Origin: Actinomycetaceae bacterium
GTDB lineage: Bacteria; Actinomycetota; Actinomycetes; Actinomycetales; Actinomycetaceae
Length of the DNA: 64,000 nt
Direction: 5' to 3'
NCBI GenBank assembly: GCA_030530685.1
Contig: JAUMUM010000001.1
Span: 373,741-437,740, forward strand
Part shown: piece after piece, positions 44,157-52,837 of the stretch
Position numbering within the stretch: the stretch's first letter is position 1
Layout: each line of letters begins with the position of its first letter
Program-made: the position numbers and the translations under genes
Notes under the pieces: model-generated
Database searches by the model: none
What the model saw: only the letters and a program-made list of their open reading frames with translations
Told to the model about the DNA's origin: nothing

Positions 44157-45290
44157 TCAGCGATACTCCTTGAGGGCCGCCCGGCCCGCCGCGAGGATCA
44201 TGACCTCGTCGGTCCCGCCGGAGACGCGGTCGACGCGCAGGTCGCGGAAGAAGCGCTGGAGCCGGTGCTCGCCCGTGATGCCGACGCCCGCCAGGATCTG
44301 CAGGGCGTCGTCGACCACCTCAAAGGAGGCATGCGAGCAGTAGTACTTGGCCATGGAACAGTCGCCGCGCCCGAGCAGGCCGCTGTCGTGCTTCCAGGCG
44401 ATCTCGAAGAGCATGTTGCGCATATTCGTGATGCGCACCTTCATATTGGCCACCTTCTCCTGGATGAGCTGGTGACGCCCGATGGCCTGGCCTCCCTGGA
44501 CGCGCTGGTTCGCGTACTTCAGGGCGTCCTCGTAGGCGCAGTAGGCCTGCCCGTAGTTGGTCAGGGCCACGAGAAAGCGCTCCAGATCGAAGTCCTTGAC
44601 GCCGCGCCGAAAGGCGTTGCCCTCGGTGCCGAACAGGTCCGACTCGTCCAGCTCGACCTCGTCGAAATAGAGCTCGGCGCACGAATCCATCCTCAGCCCG
44701 AGCTTGTGCAGCGGCTCCTTGACGATACCGGGCTTGGACATGTCGACGAACCACTCGGAGTAGACGTCCATGTTCTGCGAGTCGCGCGCCATGACGACCA
44801 TGTACGGCACCCGCATGCCCGACGTCTGGAAGGTCTTGTGGCCGCTGAGGTAGACCTTGCCGTCACGCCGCGTGTACGTGGTGCGCATGTCATCCCACGA
44901 GGAGCCGGCGCTCGGCTCGGTCATGGCGTAGTTGAGAACCTGCTCGCCCGTGCCAACGTAGGCGAGGATCTTCTCCTTCTGTTCGGGCGTTCCCTCGCGC
45001 AGCACCGTGTCGAAGCACGGCAGCTGGTACAGGACGTAGGTCGGGCCGCCCATGCGCCCGAGTACCTCGTAGGCCGCCGTGAGCGTCACCCAGTCCAGGC
45101 CCAGGCCGTCGTATTCCTCCGGAAGGAGAATGCGGTCGAAGCCGACGTCGCAGACGGCCCGCACCCACTCGATCGGGTACTCGCCCCTCTCGTCGCACTC
45201 GTGGAAATACTTCTCCCAGGGGCAGGAGGCCATGACCTCGGCGAAGCCCTCGACCATGAGCGTCTGGTCTTCATTGAGCGAAAAGTCCAT
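44157..45290 (-). CDS. caiA: CaiA-like acyl-CoA dehydrogenase / enoyl-CoA reductase
   Basis: This 377-residue flavoprotein belongs to the acyl-CoA dehydrogenase fold: [16 protein letters not shown] (FAD region), [16 protein letters not shown], and [18 protein letters not shown] at the C-terminus. Length and sequence are those of CaiA, which reduces crotonobetainyl-CoA with electrons from FixAB. GGAG precedes the ATG. It lies between an esterase gene and caiB in the same operon. Confidence 0.9.
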   Translation of the reverse strand: MDFSLNEDQTLMVEGFAEVMASCPWEKYFHECDERGEYPIEWVRAVCDVGFDRILLPEEYDGLGLDWVTLTAAYEVLGRMGGPTYVLYQLPCFDTVLREGTPEQKEKILAYVGTGEQVLNYAMTEPSAGSSWDDMRTTYTRRDGKVYLSGHKTFQTSGMRVPYMVVMARDSQNMDVYSEWFVDMSKPGIVKEPLHKLGLRMDSCAELYFDEVELDESDLFGTEGNAFRRGVKDFDLERFLVALTNYGQAYCAYEDALKYANQRVQGGQAIGRHQLIQEKVANMKVRITNMRNMLFEIAWKHDSGLLGRGDCSMAKYYCSHASFEVVDDALQILAGVGITGEHRLQRFFRDLRVDRVSGGTDEVMILAAGRAALKEYR

Positions 45291-45322
45291 ATCTTCGACT
45301 CCGTTCTCTGGTTCGTTGATGC

Positions 45323-46306
45323 CTAGTGGGTGGTTCGTCCGCGGACGCCGGCATGGCGGCGGTGGAAGGCGGCGGCGTCGGACAGCGTCTGTCGGGCGGC
45401 GTCGAGGATGCGGCCGTGGTGCAGGAAGCCGTGGATCACGCCGTCGACCTCGTCGTGGACGACGTCGACGCCGCTGAGGTTCAGCACAGTCGCGAGCGCC
45501 GCCGAGTCGTCCTTGAGCGGGTCGAGCGCGGCCGAAACTAGGTAGCAGGGTGGGACGTCATAGGTGAAGTCGCCTTTGAGCAGATCGACGTAGGGGTGGG
45601 CGGCGTCCGCCTCATCGCGCAGATACTGGCTTCGGTACCAGGCCAGGTCCCTTTCCGTCAGGCCGTCCCAGGGTCCGCCCAGCAGCCGCATGGAAGCCGA
45701 GTCCCTCAGGCCGTAGGACCCGTAGAAGAGCAGCAGCGACGCGATGGACGCCGCCTTGCCGGCGTCGCGCAGCATGAGGAAGGCACCGAGCGCGATGCTG
45801 GCGCCGCCCGAGTCTCCGGCGATGGAGATATTGTCGGGCTCGGCGCCCCAGCGGCCGGGGTTCGCGGCGATCGCCTCGACGAGTGCCGCGCATTCCTCCA
45901 GTGCCTGGGGGAAGCGCGCCTCGGGCGCGAGCGTGTAATCGACCGCGACGACGGCGGCACCGGACTCGCACGCGAGGGTCCGGGTGATCCGGTCGTGCGT
46001 GTCGAGGCCGCCCAGGACCCATCCCCCGCCGTGGACGTAGACGATGACGGGCAGCTGAGCGGCGTCCGTCGGCCGGTAGACGCGCACCGGTACGGGGCCG
46101 TGGACGGTGTCGACGGCGTCGTCGCGCACGTCGGCCGGACGCGGCCCGCCCTCGTTCCAGAAGGCCCTCTCGCGCTCGTAGGCCTGGCGCATTTGCTCGA
46201 TGCTCTGGTCCGTGGAGTAGGCGTTGGCGGCCAGTTCCTGCTGCTTGGCCACCGCGGCCCCCATCTGCTCGCTCCACAGCGCGGGCACATTGATCTTGCG
46301 TGACAT
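45323..46306 (-). CDS. Alpha/beta-hydrolase, hormone-sensitive-lipase family (acetyl-esterase type)
   Basis: This 327-residue enzyme has the oxyanion motif [12 protein letters not shown], the nucleophile motif [13 protein letters not shown] and a late [11 protein letters not shown] with the catalytic His. This family cleaves short acyl esters. It lies between the MFS transporter and caiA (5- and 32-base gaps), so it may release the pathway substrate from an ester such as an acylated trimethylammonium compound; this is inference. No signal peptide is seen, so it acts in the cytoplasm. Confidence 0.88.
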   Translation of the reverse strand: MSRKINVPALWSEQMGAAVAKQQELAANAYSTDQSIEQMRQAYERERAFWNEGGPRPADVRDDAVDTVHGPVPVRVYRPTDAAQLPVIVYVHGGGWVLGGLDTHDRITRTLACESGAAVVAVDYTLAPEARFPQALEECAALVEAIAANPGRWGAEPDNISIAGDSGGASIALGAFLMLRDAGKAASIASLLLFYGSYGLRDSASMRLLGGPWDGLTERDLAWYRSQYLRDEADAAHPYVDLLKGDFTYDVPPCYLVSAALDPLKDDSAALATVLNLSGVDVVHDEVDGVIHGFLHHGRILDAARQTLSDAAAFHRRHAGVRGRTTH

Positions 46307-46311
46307 GGCGC

Positions 46312-47772
46312 TTACTTCCCAGGGGTTTCGCCGTCGGCCTCGGCCACGACTCTGAGTGCGCCGGCCTGGCGTGGCTCGCCGTCCCCGGCGCTGGCGACAT
46401 TTCCGGCGCTGCCGGACGCGGCGTCCTCGGTGCCGCCGGACGCATCCCCGTCGGCCCCGCTCGATGCTGCCGCGTCGGCTCCTCCGGGCCCCTCAAACCC
46501 CGCCCCGGCCGGATGCCTGCGCACGTACCACAGCAGGAGCAGGGCGAAGGCGCCGGCAAGCAGGGCGGAGGCGGCCAGGATGACGAAGATGGTCCTGTAC
46601 GCCGCGTTGCCGTGGTCGTCGATCATGCCGCCGAACCAGGTCGACGAGAACGTGTCGGGAAGGAAGCCCACCACGGAAAGGATACCCGTGGCCGTTCCGA
46701 AGATCGTCAGGGGCACTCGGCCCTCGGTCAGCTGCGAGGAGACGATGCCGAACACTCCGTTGGCGATGAAGCCCAGCAGCACGATGATGACGGCCGCGAC
46801 GTAGACCATGGCGGCGCGATGCGGCAGGACCGTGAAGATCAGCAGGCCGGCTGCGGCCACGAGCGAGCCGTGGAGGATCACCCTGGACGGTGAGCCCACG
46901 GCCTTGGCGAAGAAGCCGAAGGCGGGGCCGGACAGGAGTGTGATGCCGTAGGTGCGCACGATCGAAATGAATGTGACCACGCCGAGCGCCGCGCCCATGA
47001 CGTCGGACAGGTAGGGGGTCGTGTAGGCCACGCCCGTGTAGTAGAAGTACACGCAGAACATGCACGCCGCCGCGATCCAGACGACGGGGCTGCGCAGAGC
47101 CTCAATGAGCTCGGCCGGGCTGAATGAGCTCTTCGTCCGGTCGATCTCGCCCTCGAACTTGGGGATGAAGAGGAAGGACAGGACGGCGAGCAGGAGGATG
47201 ACCGACCCCAGGAAGATGAGCAGCGCGCGAACGCCGACTTCCATGGAGTCAGAAAAGATCTTGATGATCCACAGGTTGATGAATCCGATGATCAGACCCG
47301 CGGCGCCGTAAATGCCGTAGGAGACGCCGATATTGCGAGGGTAGGTCTCCTCCTCGGAGATGAGCCGGACCAGCTTGTAGCGAATGCCCCACCAGATGAG
47401 GATCGTCGTCACGCCCATGCCGACGAAGACGAACATGAGGGTGTCGAAGGACGGCAGCATAGCGTAGACGTACGTCAGGACGGCGGTCAGTCCGAAGCCG
47501 ACCCACGCCAGGGTGCGCACCCGCACCTTATCGGCGACGATGCCGGAGGGAAGGTAGCAGATGGTCGCGGTCAGAGCGTAGGCGCCCAGGAGCTTGCCCA
47601 GGCCGGCATTGTTCGTGCCGAGGGCCTCCATGAGCGGGTCGTAGAAGACGTTCTTGAGGTAGGCCGGCGTATAGATGATTGACGAACCCATGGAGACGAG
47701 GACCAGCAGAAACCATCTCTGCGGGCCGGATAGGTCGCTCGCGCGACGCTCGGAGTCGAGGATGGAGGGCAT
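46312..47772 (-). CDS. MFS transporter
   Basis: This roughly 486-residue carrier has twelve membrane segments and ends in a Gly/Ala/Asp/Ser-rich cytoplasmic tail of about 65 residues. It starts the esterase-caiABC-hydratase operon, so it is the probable importer of the substrate, replacing the BCCT antiporter CaiT. AAAGGA stands 7 bases before the ATG at 47772; an ATG 6 bases earlier is too close to it. The motif SGIVADKVRVRTLAWVGF resembles the MFS loop 2-3 signature. Confidence 0.88.
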   Translation of the reverse strand: MPSILDSERRASDLSGPQRWFLLVLVSMGSSIIYTPAYLKNVFYDPLMEALGTNNAGLGKLLGAYALTATICYLPSGIVADKVRVRTLAWVGFGLTAVLTYVYAMLPSFDTLMFVFVGMGVTTILIWWGIRYKLVRLISEEETYPRNIGVSYGIYGAAGLIIGFINLWIIKIFSDSMEVGVRALLIFLGSVILLLAVLSFLFIPKFEGEIDRTKSSFSPAELIEALRSPVVWIAAACMFCVYFYYTGVAYTTPYLSDVMGAALGVVTFISIVRTYGITLLSGPAFGFFAKAVGSPSRVILHGSLVAAAGLLIFTVLPHRAAMVYVAAVIIVLLGFIANGVFGIVSSQLTEGRVPLTIFGTATGILSVVGFLPDTFSSTWFGGMIDDHGNAAYRTIFVILAASALLAGAFALLLLWYVRRHPAGAGFEGPGGADAAASSGADGDASGGTEDAASGSAGNVASAGDGEPRQAGALRVVAEADGETPGK

Positions 47773-48332
47773 TGTCATGTCCTTTCGTTCGGGCGCACTG
47801 GGGCGGCGTACGGGCACGCCTGGCCGCGCTTGTAGGGTGGGGACTTTCGCTCTAATTTGGACGATCGCCGTCCACAACTGAAAGTCTGAAATGCGGTCTT
47901 CCGCCTCCAGGGGCGGTGATCGGCCCTCCGTTTGCCAGCTCGCCTCGAAGCTGAGCCCAGGACCGACGCTTCACGCCAGACCATGCGCCAAGGTTAAGCT
48001 GATACACCGTGCTACAGTCAAGTCATAAGTCCCAAGGGAAATGCAATTATTCCCAGCGGACGGCGGAGGTCGCCCGTAAACGTGCGGACGCCGATCGCGG
48101 ACGACGCCGGGGGGACGCCGCCAACACCAAGCCCGGGAAGCGGCCAACGTCGAGCCGGCCGCGATCGCATGTTCCCGCCGCGCTTTCGGGTGGGCGGGTG
48201 CGCGGCACCGGGCGAGGGAACTAGTGCGGATGTGCGAAGTGGCCGGCGCAGCACTCGGCTGGCCGGCCACATCGTCATTGCTTTCGCGGACGGCGGCCCG
48301 CTGCACTCGCAGCCGGCCCCCGCCGTCGGGCA
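47773..48332. other. Intergenic region with AT-rich promoter island
   Basis: About 550 bases without a credible gene separate the MFS gene from the symporter. The interval 47990-48055 is clearly richer in A/T than its surroundings and has an imperfect dyad, CTGATACAC-C-GTGCTACAG (47999-48017), and GGGAA/TTCCC arms around 48036-48054. On the minus strand it contains TTGACT. It probably holds the promoter and operator of the MFS-cai operon, leaving a leader of over 200 bases. Confidence 0.5.
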
Positions 48333-50615
48333 TTACCTTCCGGGGCTCTCATCGCCCGGAGCCCGACCCGAACTCGTACCGCGCTCGTCACCGGCCGCCC
48401 TCGACGGAGCCTCGTCGGCCGGCCCGCCGTTCCGGTCCCCGCCAGTTCCTTCGCCACCGGGCCCCTCGCCGCCAGGCCCCTCACTGCCGGAGCTCTCGCC
48501 GTGGTCCCTAATGGGCAGGAAAACGTACTCGACCTCCTCGGCCGGATCGCCGATCTTGGCCTCACCCACCTCGGGAGGCCGCAGCACGAGCCACAGGGCG
48601 AAGGCTGCGGCGAAGGCGAGCATGCCGATGCCCGTCCACAGGTCGAGGTTGAGCCCACCGCCCTTGTCGACGTCCTCACTCGAAACGAAGAAGAGCCCGT
48701 ATCCGGCGAGCATGAGGCCGAAGACCACGAACATCGCGGACGTCCACGCGCGCAGGTCCATGAAGGCCACGCGCGACAGCCTCGGGTAGCGAGTCTTGCC
48801 ACCGGCGAGCAGGCCTAGCACGAGCCTCACGGCAACCACGACCGCGATGGCGATGGCAAGCCCCCAGGCGAGCAGGGGCCACAGGCTCTCCCACCAGGCC
48901 GGCCTGGAATCCTCTCCGACCGTCAGGTTGAGAATGACGAGGACGACGAGCACGCCGATGCCCAGCGGCCACGGATTCTCCCACCACGGACGCCTGCGTC
49001 CCTCGGCAATGCGCGCCCGTTCGGCCTCGACTGCCGTCTTGTGCAGGTCGGGCGCCGGCTGGCTGCCCTTGATCTCCATCTTCGAACGCCCCCACACGAG
49101 CCCGTCGAGCTCCTCAATGGGCTTGGGCTGCGTCCGCATCGTCACGAGCACCGAGACGATGACGTCGAAGACGAAGGCCATGCCGCTGCCCGTGAACGAG
49201 GCGGCCTGCTGCGAGTTGAACTCCAGGAGACCGTTCTGGTAGCCGATCTGCACGAAACCGGCGCCGAGCGCCCCTGCGACCAGACCCCACAGTCCAGCGG
49301 GGCCGGTCATGCGCTTCCAGAACAGGCCCAGAATGAACGTCGCGAAGAGCGGTGCACTGAAGATCGACTGGAGGAGCTGGAGGTAGTCCTGGATGTTATT
49401 GAACCGCGCGGCTATGAAGGCCGCCCCGATGGCGATGAGCACGCCGGCCACGGTCAGCTTGCGGCCAACGCGCAGGTAGTAGATATCCGAGCGCCCCTTC
49501 CTGACGTAGGTCTGCCACAGGTCGTAGGTGACCACCGTGTTGAAGGAGGAGACATTGGCCGCCATGCCCGCCATGAACGCCGCGATGAGTGCGGCGAGCG
49601 CCAGGCCCACGAGGCCCGTGGGCATGACCCGGCCGATGAGCGCGGGCAGGGCGTTGTTGTGAGACAGGCTTCCCTCGGCCAGTTCGGGCACGAGGACGGC
49701 CGCGATGAGGCCCGGCATGATGATGATGGCCGGCAGGAGCATCTTCGGGATGGCCGCGATGATCGGCGTGCGCTGAGCAGCGGACATGTCCTTGGCCGAC
49801 AGCGCGCGCTGAACCTCGGTGAAGTTGGTGGTCCAGTAGCCGAAGGAGTTGACGAAGCCCATGCCGAGCAGCAGGGCGATCCAGTTGCCGTACGGGTTCG
49901 TCGTATTGCCCAGACCTGTTCCGCCCCACACCGATAGGCCGTTCTCCCCCAAAACCTCGTTCGTGCGCAGTGTCTCCAGGAGCCCGTCGATGCCGCCGAC
50001 GCGCGCAAGCCCGCCGACCGTCAGCGGGATGAGGAAGGCGACGATGATGAAGAACTGGAGGACCTCGTTGTACATGGTGGCCGTCAGCCCGCCCATCGTC
50101 GTGTACAGCAGGACGACGCAGGCCGAGGCAATGATCGACGCCCACAGGGGCCAGCCGACGAGCACGTTGATGAGCAGCGCCAGGGCGAAGAGGTTGACGC
50201 CGGCCACGAGGATGGTCGCGAGCGCGAAGACGACCGACTGGTACAGATGCGTCCGCCGGTCGAAGCGCAGCCTCAGATACTCGGGGACCGATCGGACCTT
50301 TGAGCCGTAGTAGAACGGCATCATGATCAGGCCGAGGAAGACCATGGCCGGCACGGCGCCAATCCAGTAGTAGTGGACGGTGGCCAGACCGTACTGGGAT
50401 CCATTGGCCGCCATGCCTATGAGTTCAGTCGCGCCGATATTGGCCGAAAGGAAGGCCAATGCGCAGATCCACGCCGGCAGGGAACGGCCCGAAAGGAAGT
50501 AGTCTTCGGACGTGAGCACCTTGCGCTTCGTGACGACGCCAATCGCGATGACGAAGAAGAGATAGACGGCGACGAACGAATAATCGAAGACCGTCGCATC
50601 GAGTCTGAGATCCAT
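48333..50615 (-). CDS. Sodium:solute symporter (SSS/SGLT family)
   Basis: This 760-residue symporter has about 14 or more membrane segments. It resembles the bacterial sugar SGLT subgroup: LTSEDYFLSGRSLPAWICAL, ANIGATELIGMAANGSQYGL, YGSKVRSVPEYLRLRFDRRT and VNSFGYWTTNFTEVQRALSA. A C-terminal extension of about 200 residues contains further membrane helices (PWPLGIGVLVVLVILNL, FVVFGLMLAGYGLFFVS) and a Gly/Glu/Ser-rich tail. The ATG at 50615 follows GGAGGA. It is downstream of a Gfo/Idh/MocA dehydrogenase gene in the same direction, which suggests sugar or polyol uptake. Confidence 0.9.
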   Translation of the reverse strand: MDLRLDATVFDYSFVAVYLFFVIAIGVVTKRKVLTSEDYFLSGRSLPAWICALAFLSANIGATELIGMAANGSQYGLATVHYYWIGAVPAMVFLGLIMMPFYYGSKVRSVPEYLRLRFDRRTHLYQSVVFALATILVAGVNLFALALLINVLVGWPLWASIIASACVVLLYTTMGGLTATMYNEVLQFFIIVAFLIPLTVGGLARVGGIDGLLETLRTNEVLGENGLSVWGGTGLGNTTNPYGNWIALLLGMGFVNSFGYWTTNFTEVQRALSAKDMSAAQRTPIIAAIPKMLLPAIIIMPGLIAAVLVPELAEGSLSHNNALPALIGRVMPTGLVGLALAALIAAFMAGMAANVSSFNTVVTYDLWQTYVRKGRSDIYYLRVGRKLTVAGVLIAIGAAFIAARFNNIQDYLQLLQSIFSAPLFATFILGLFWKRMTGPAGLWGLVAGALGAGFVQIGYQNGLLEFNSQQAASFTGSGMAFVFDVIVSVLVTMRTQPKPIEELDGLVWGRSKMEIKGSQPAPDLHKTAVEAERARIAEGRRRPWWENPWPLGIGVLVVLVILNLTVGEDSRPAWWESLWPLLAWGLAIAIAVVVAVRLVLGLLAGGKTRYPRLSRVAFMDLRAWTSAMFVVFGLMLAGYGLFFVSSEDVDKGGGLNLDLWTGIGMLAFAAAFALWLVLRPPEVGEAKIGDPAEEVEYVFLPIRDHGESSGSEGPGGEGPGGEGTGGDRNGGPADEAPSRAAGDERGTSSGRAPGDESPGR

Positions 50616-51050
50616 CAGGAGATATCCTCCAACGGTGCGCAACACATGCGCTACAGAGTACCAGCGCGATGGCACCGTCAACGCCGACTGTCGCATATCG
50701 CTCTGCAAACCGGCAGAAAAATGAGACAGTATTTTCAATCCGCGCTAGTGCCGACGGGGCCTCAGGCCGGACGCGGGAAAGTCCCGATCAGACGAAAATG
50801 TGGCGACCGCAACCTGGAAAGGGATTGCATTCGGAGCGACCTTGCTGCTTCGCGGCGGGAATGCGTGCACGAATCGCATGTGCCGACGACACCGCCGTCC
50901 GGGCCTGTCCTCACGGTGAACGGGCCAGGCCTCCCTGTGAGCTGCCCTTCCGTGAACGGTCTTCGGCCTCCCGGTCAACGGGCCGCGGCGCTCCGGAGCG
51001 CCGGCCCTACTCTCCACGTCCTTCGCCCCGGGCCACCTCCGGCCGCAGAC
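50616..51050. other. Intergenic region upstream of the symporter
   Basis: About 435 bases hold no gene. The symporter-proximal third is relatively AT-rich (AGAAAAATGAGACAGTATTTTC, split by consensus-poor spacing near 50714-50735) and is the likely promoter. Nearer the dehydrogenase, the motifs GGTGAACGGGCC, CGTGAACGG and GGTCAACGGGCC recur, short degenerate repeats of unknown role. Confidence 0.4.
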
Positions 51051-52049
51051 TCACGAAGCCTCGACGCGGACCGGACGCGATTCGGCCAGCGAGATGCCAC
51101 AGGCAATGGCGATGCGCAGCGAGGCAACGGCGTCGTCGATCGTGGCCGGCACCTCGGCCCTTCCGGCCACCACCTCGAGGAAGGCCTCGAGTTCACGCTC
51201 GTAGCAATCCTGGAATCGGGCGATGAAGTCGACCCACGGCTCGCCATGCGGGTACGTCACGCCCGGCTCGAGCGAGGTGACGGGCAGGCGCTCGTCCATG
51301 CCCACGACGTCGGTGCCCTTCGTGCCGTGCAACTCCATGCGCACGTCGTAGCCGGCACCGTTGAAGCGCGAGGAGTGGGCTGTGACGAGCACTCCGCCGC
51401 TCATGCGCAGGGTGACGACGGTCTCCGCGACGTCGCCGAAGTCGGTGAAATCCGGTAGGCCGAGGTCGGTGCCGTAGGCGAAGACCTCTTCGACCTCGAG
51501 CCCCGTCACCCAGCGCAGCGCGTCGAAGTCGTGAATGAGGCAGTCCTTGAAAATGCCGCCGGATGCGGCGAGGAACTCGCGCGCGGCCGGAGCTTGGTCG
51601 AGCGTGCCCATGGACACGCGCCGCAACTGGCCGATCGCGCCCTCGGCCAGGCGCTTGCGAGCGGTGGCGTAGGCGGTGTCGAAGTGGCGCTGGAAGCCGA
51701 TGTGGACGGGGATGCCGGCCGCCCGTGCCGCGGCATTGGCTCGCTGCGTCGATTCGAGGTCGAGCGCCACGGGTTTCTCGCAGAAGATCGGCACGCCCAG
51801 GCTCGCGGCCCGGCATATGAGGTCGGCGTGCGTGTCCGTGGGCGTGGCGATGACCAGGCCGTCGAGGTCGCGCCTGGACAGCAGCTCCTCGACGTCCAGC
51901 GGGACAGCCCCATGGCGTTCGGCCGCCATCTGGGTGCGCTCGGCACGTGGGTCGGCGACGAGGAGCTGGCCAACCCTGGGCGCCAAAATTCCCGCGTGCA
52001 TGATTCCAATGCGGCCGCATCCCAGCAGGCCGATGCGCGGTTGGGACAT
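51051..52049 (-). CDS. Gfo/Idh/MocA-family oxidoreductase (inositol 2-dehydrogenase-like)
   Basis: This 332-residue NAD(P)-dependent dehydrogenase begins RIGLLGCGRIGIMHAGILA (Rossmann motif), with VIATPTDTHADLI, FCEKPVALDL (catalytic Lys of EKP) and HDFDALRWVTG (His/Asp pair). The pattern is closest to inositol or scyllo-inosose dehydrogenases, but the substrate is uncertain. The ATG has AAAGGAG 5 bases upstream. It diverges from a GntR regulator, and the sodium symporter lies downstream. Confidence 0.88.
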   Translation of the reverse strand: MSQPRIGLLGCGRIGIMHAGILAPRVGQLLVADPRAERTQMAAERHGAVPLDVEELLSRRDLDGLVIATPTDTHADLICRAASLGVPIFCEKPVALDLESTQRANAAARAAGIPVHIGFQRHFDTAYATARKRLAEGAIGQLRRVSMGTLDQAPAAREFLAASGGIFKDCLIHDFDALRWVTGLEVEEVFAYGTDLGLPDFTDFGDVAETVVTLRMSGGVLVTAHSSRFNGAGYDVRMELHGTKGTDVVGMDERLPVTSLEPGVTYPHGEPWVDFIARFQDCYERELEAFLEVVAGRAEVPATIDDAVASLRIAIACGISLAESRPVRVEAS

Positions 52050-52226
52050 GTCGACTCCTTTCGGTCTCGGGCAGCTTCGCCCGGGCATCCAAGGGTACTC
52101 TCGGTGTCCGACGCGGGCCACGGTCTCGGGCGCTCGGCAAGGCGCCACACGCAACGGCAAGCGTCGGGGAATTCCCCATCGAGCGGAATAATCGCCTTCA
52201 TACACCGATTCGGGCCTCACCAGTAC

Positions 52227-52252
52227 CATAATGGTTAGCGAGTTGACTAACC
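52227..52252 (+). promoter_or_regulatory. GntR promoter with overlapping operator candidate
   Basis: CATAAT (52227-52232) is a good -10 and is followed directly by GGTTAG-N8-CTAACC (52233-52252), a perfect 6-bp dyad. Binding there would block transcription, as in autorepression by a YtrA-type GntR regulator. The region also lies upstream of the divergent dehydrogenase. Confidence 0.5.
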
Positions 52253-52273
52253 GAGCACACAGGTTTGCCACCG

Positions 52274-52648
52274 ATGAACTTTTCCGACGACCGTCCCATC
52301 TACCTGCAGATAGCCGATGACATACGCACGAGAATCCTCAGCGGCGAACTCGCCGCCGGCGACCGCCTCATGTCGACCACGCAGTATGCCTCGGCCTACC
52401 GCATCAACCCTGCCACCGCGAACAAGGCATTCGCTCTGCTCGTGTCCGACGGAATTGTGGAAAAGCACCGCGGCATCGGAATGTTCGTCACCTCGTCGGC
52501 CCGCGACATCCTCAGAGCCGAAGGCCGCGCCTCCTATGTTCAGACCATTTTGGCGCCCGCGCTCTCGCACGGACTCGACCTCGGCCTGTCAAAGGAGGAA
52601 ATCCTCACGCTGATATCGCGGCACTTCGAATCGGGCGCCTCGACGTGA
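52274..52648 (+). CDS. GntR-family regulator, YtrA type
   Basis: This 124-residue protein has the winged helix-turn-helix RPIYLQIADDIRTRILSGEL, MSTTQYASAYRINPATANKA and VSDGIVEKHRGIGMFV, then a short C-terminal helix pair without a ligand domain, as in the YtrA subfamily. The ATG at 52274 was taken; a TTG nine bases earlier is possible. YtrA regulators usually control ABC transporter genes next to them; here the nearest targets are the divergent dehydrogenase and itself. A dyad overlaps its promoter. Confidence 0.85.
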   Translation: MNFSDDRPIYLQIADDIRTRILSGELAAGDRLMSTTQYASAYRINPATANKAFALLVSDGIVEKHRGIGMFVTSSARDILRAEGRASYVQTILAPALSHGLDLGLSKEEILTLISRHFESGAST

Positions 52649-52837
52649 CGACTGCCGGGAACGGGCCGGTCTGGCTTCACGACGCGCCCGGCGCGCTGGG
52701 CGCGGACATCGCACTGCTGGGCACCTCACATCCGCACGCCCGGCCGCCCGCGGCTTGGCGCGGACCAGGGTGCCCTCGACTGCCCCGTGTCACAACGCGC
52801 TCCAAAACCTGTCGGACGGGTCTGGCAGACTTGAAGC

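Noticed and set aside
47779..48332. Short open frames in the gap between the MFS gene and the symporter
   Set aside because: All are Arg/Pro-rich, overlap each other in several frames and lack ribosome sites.
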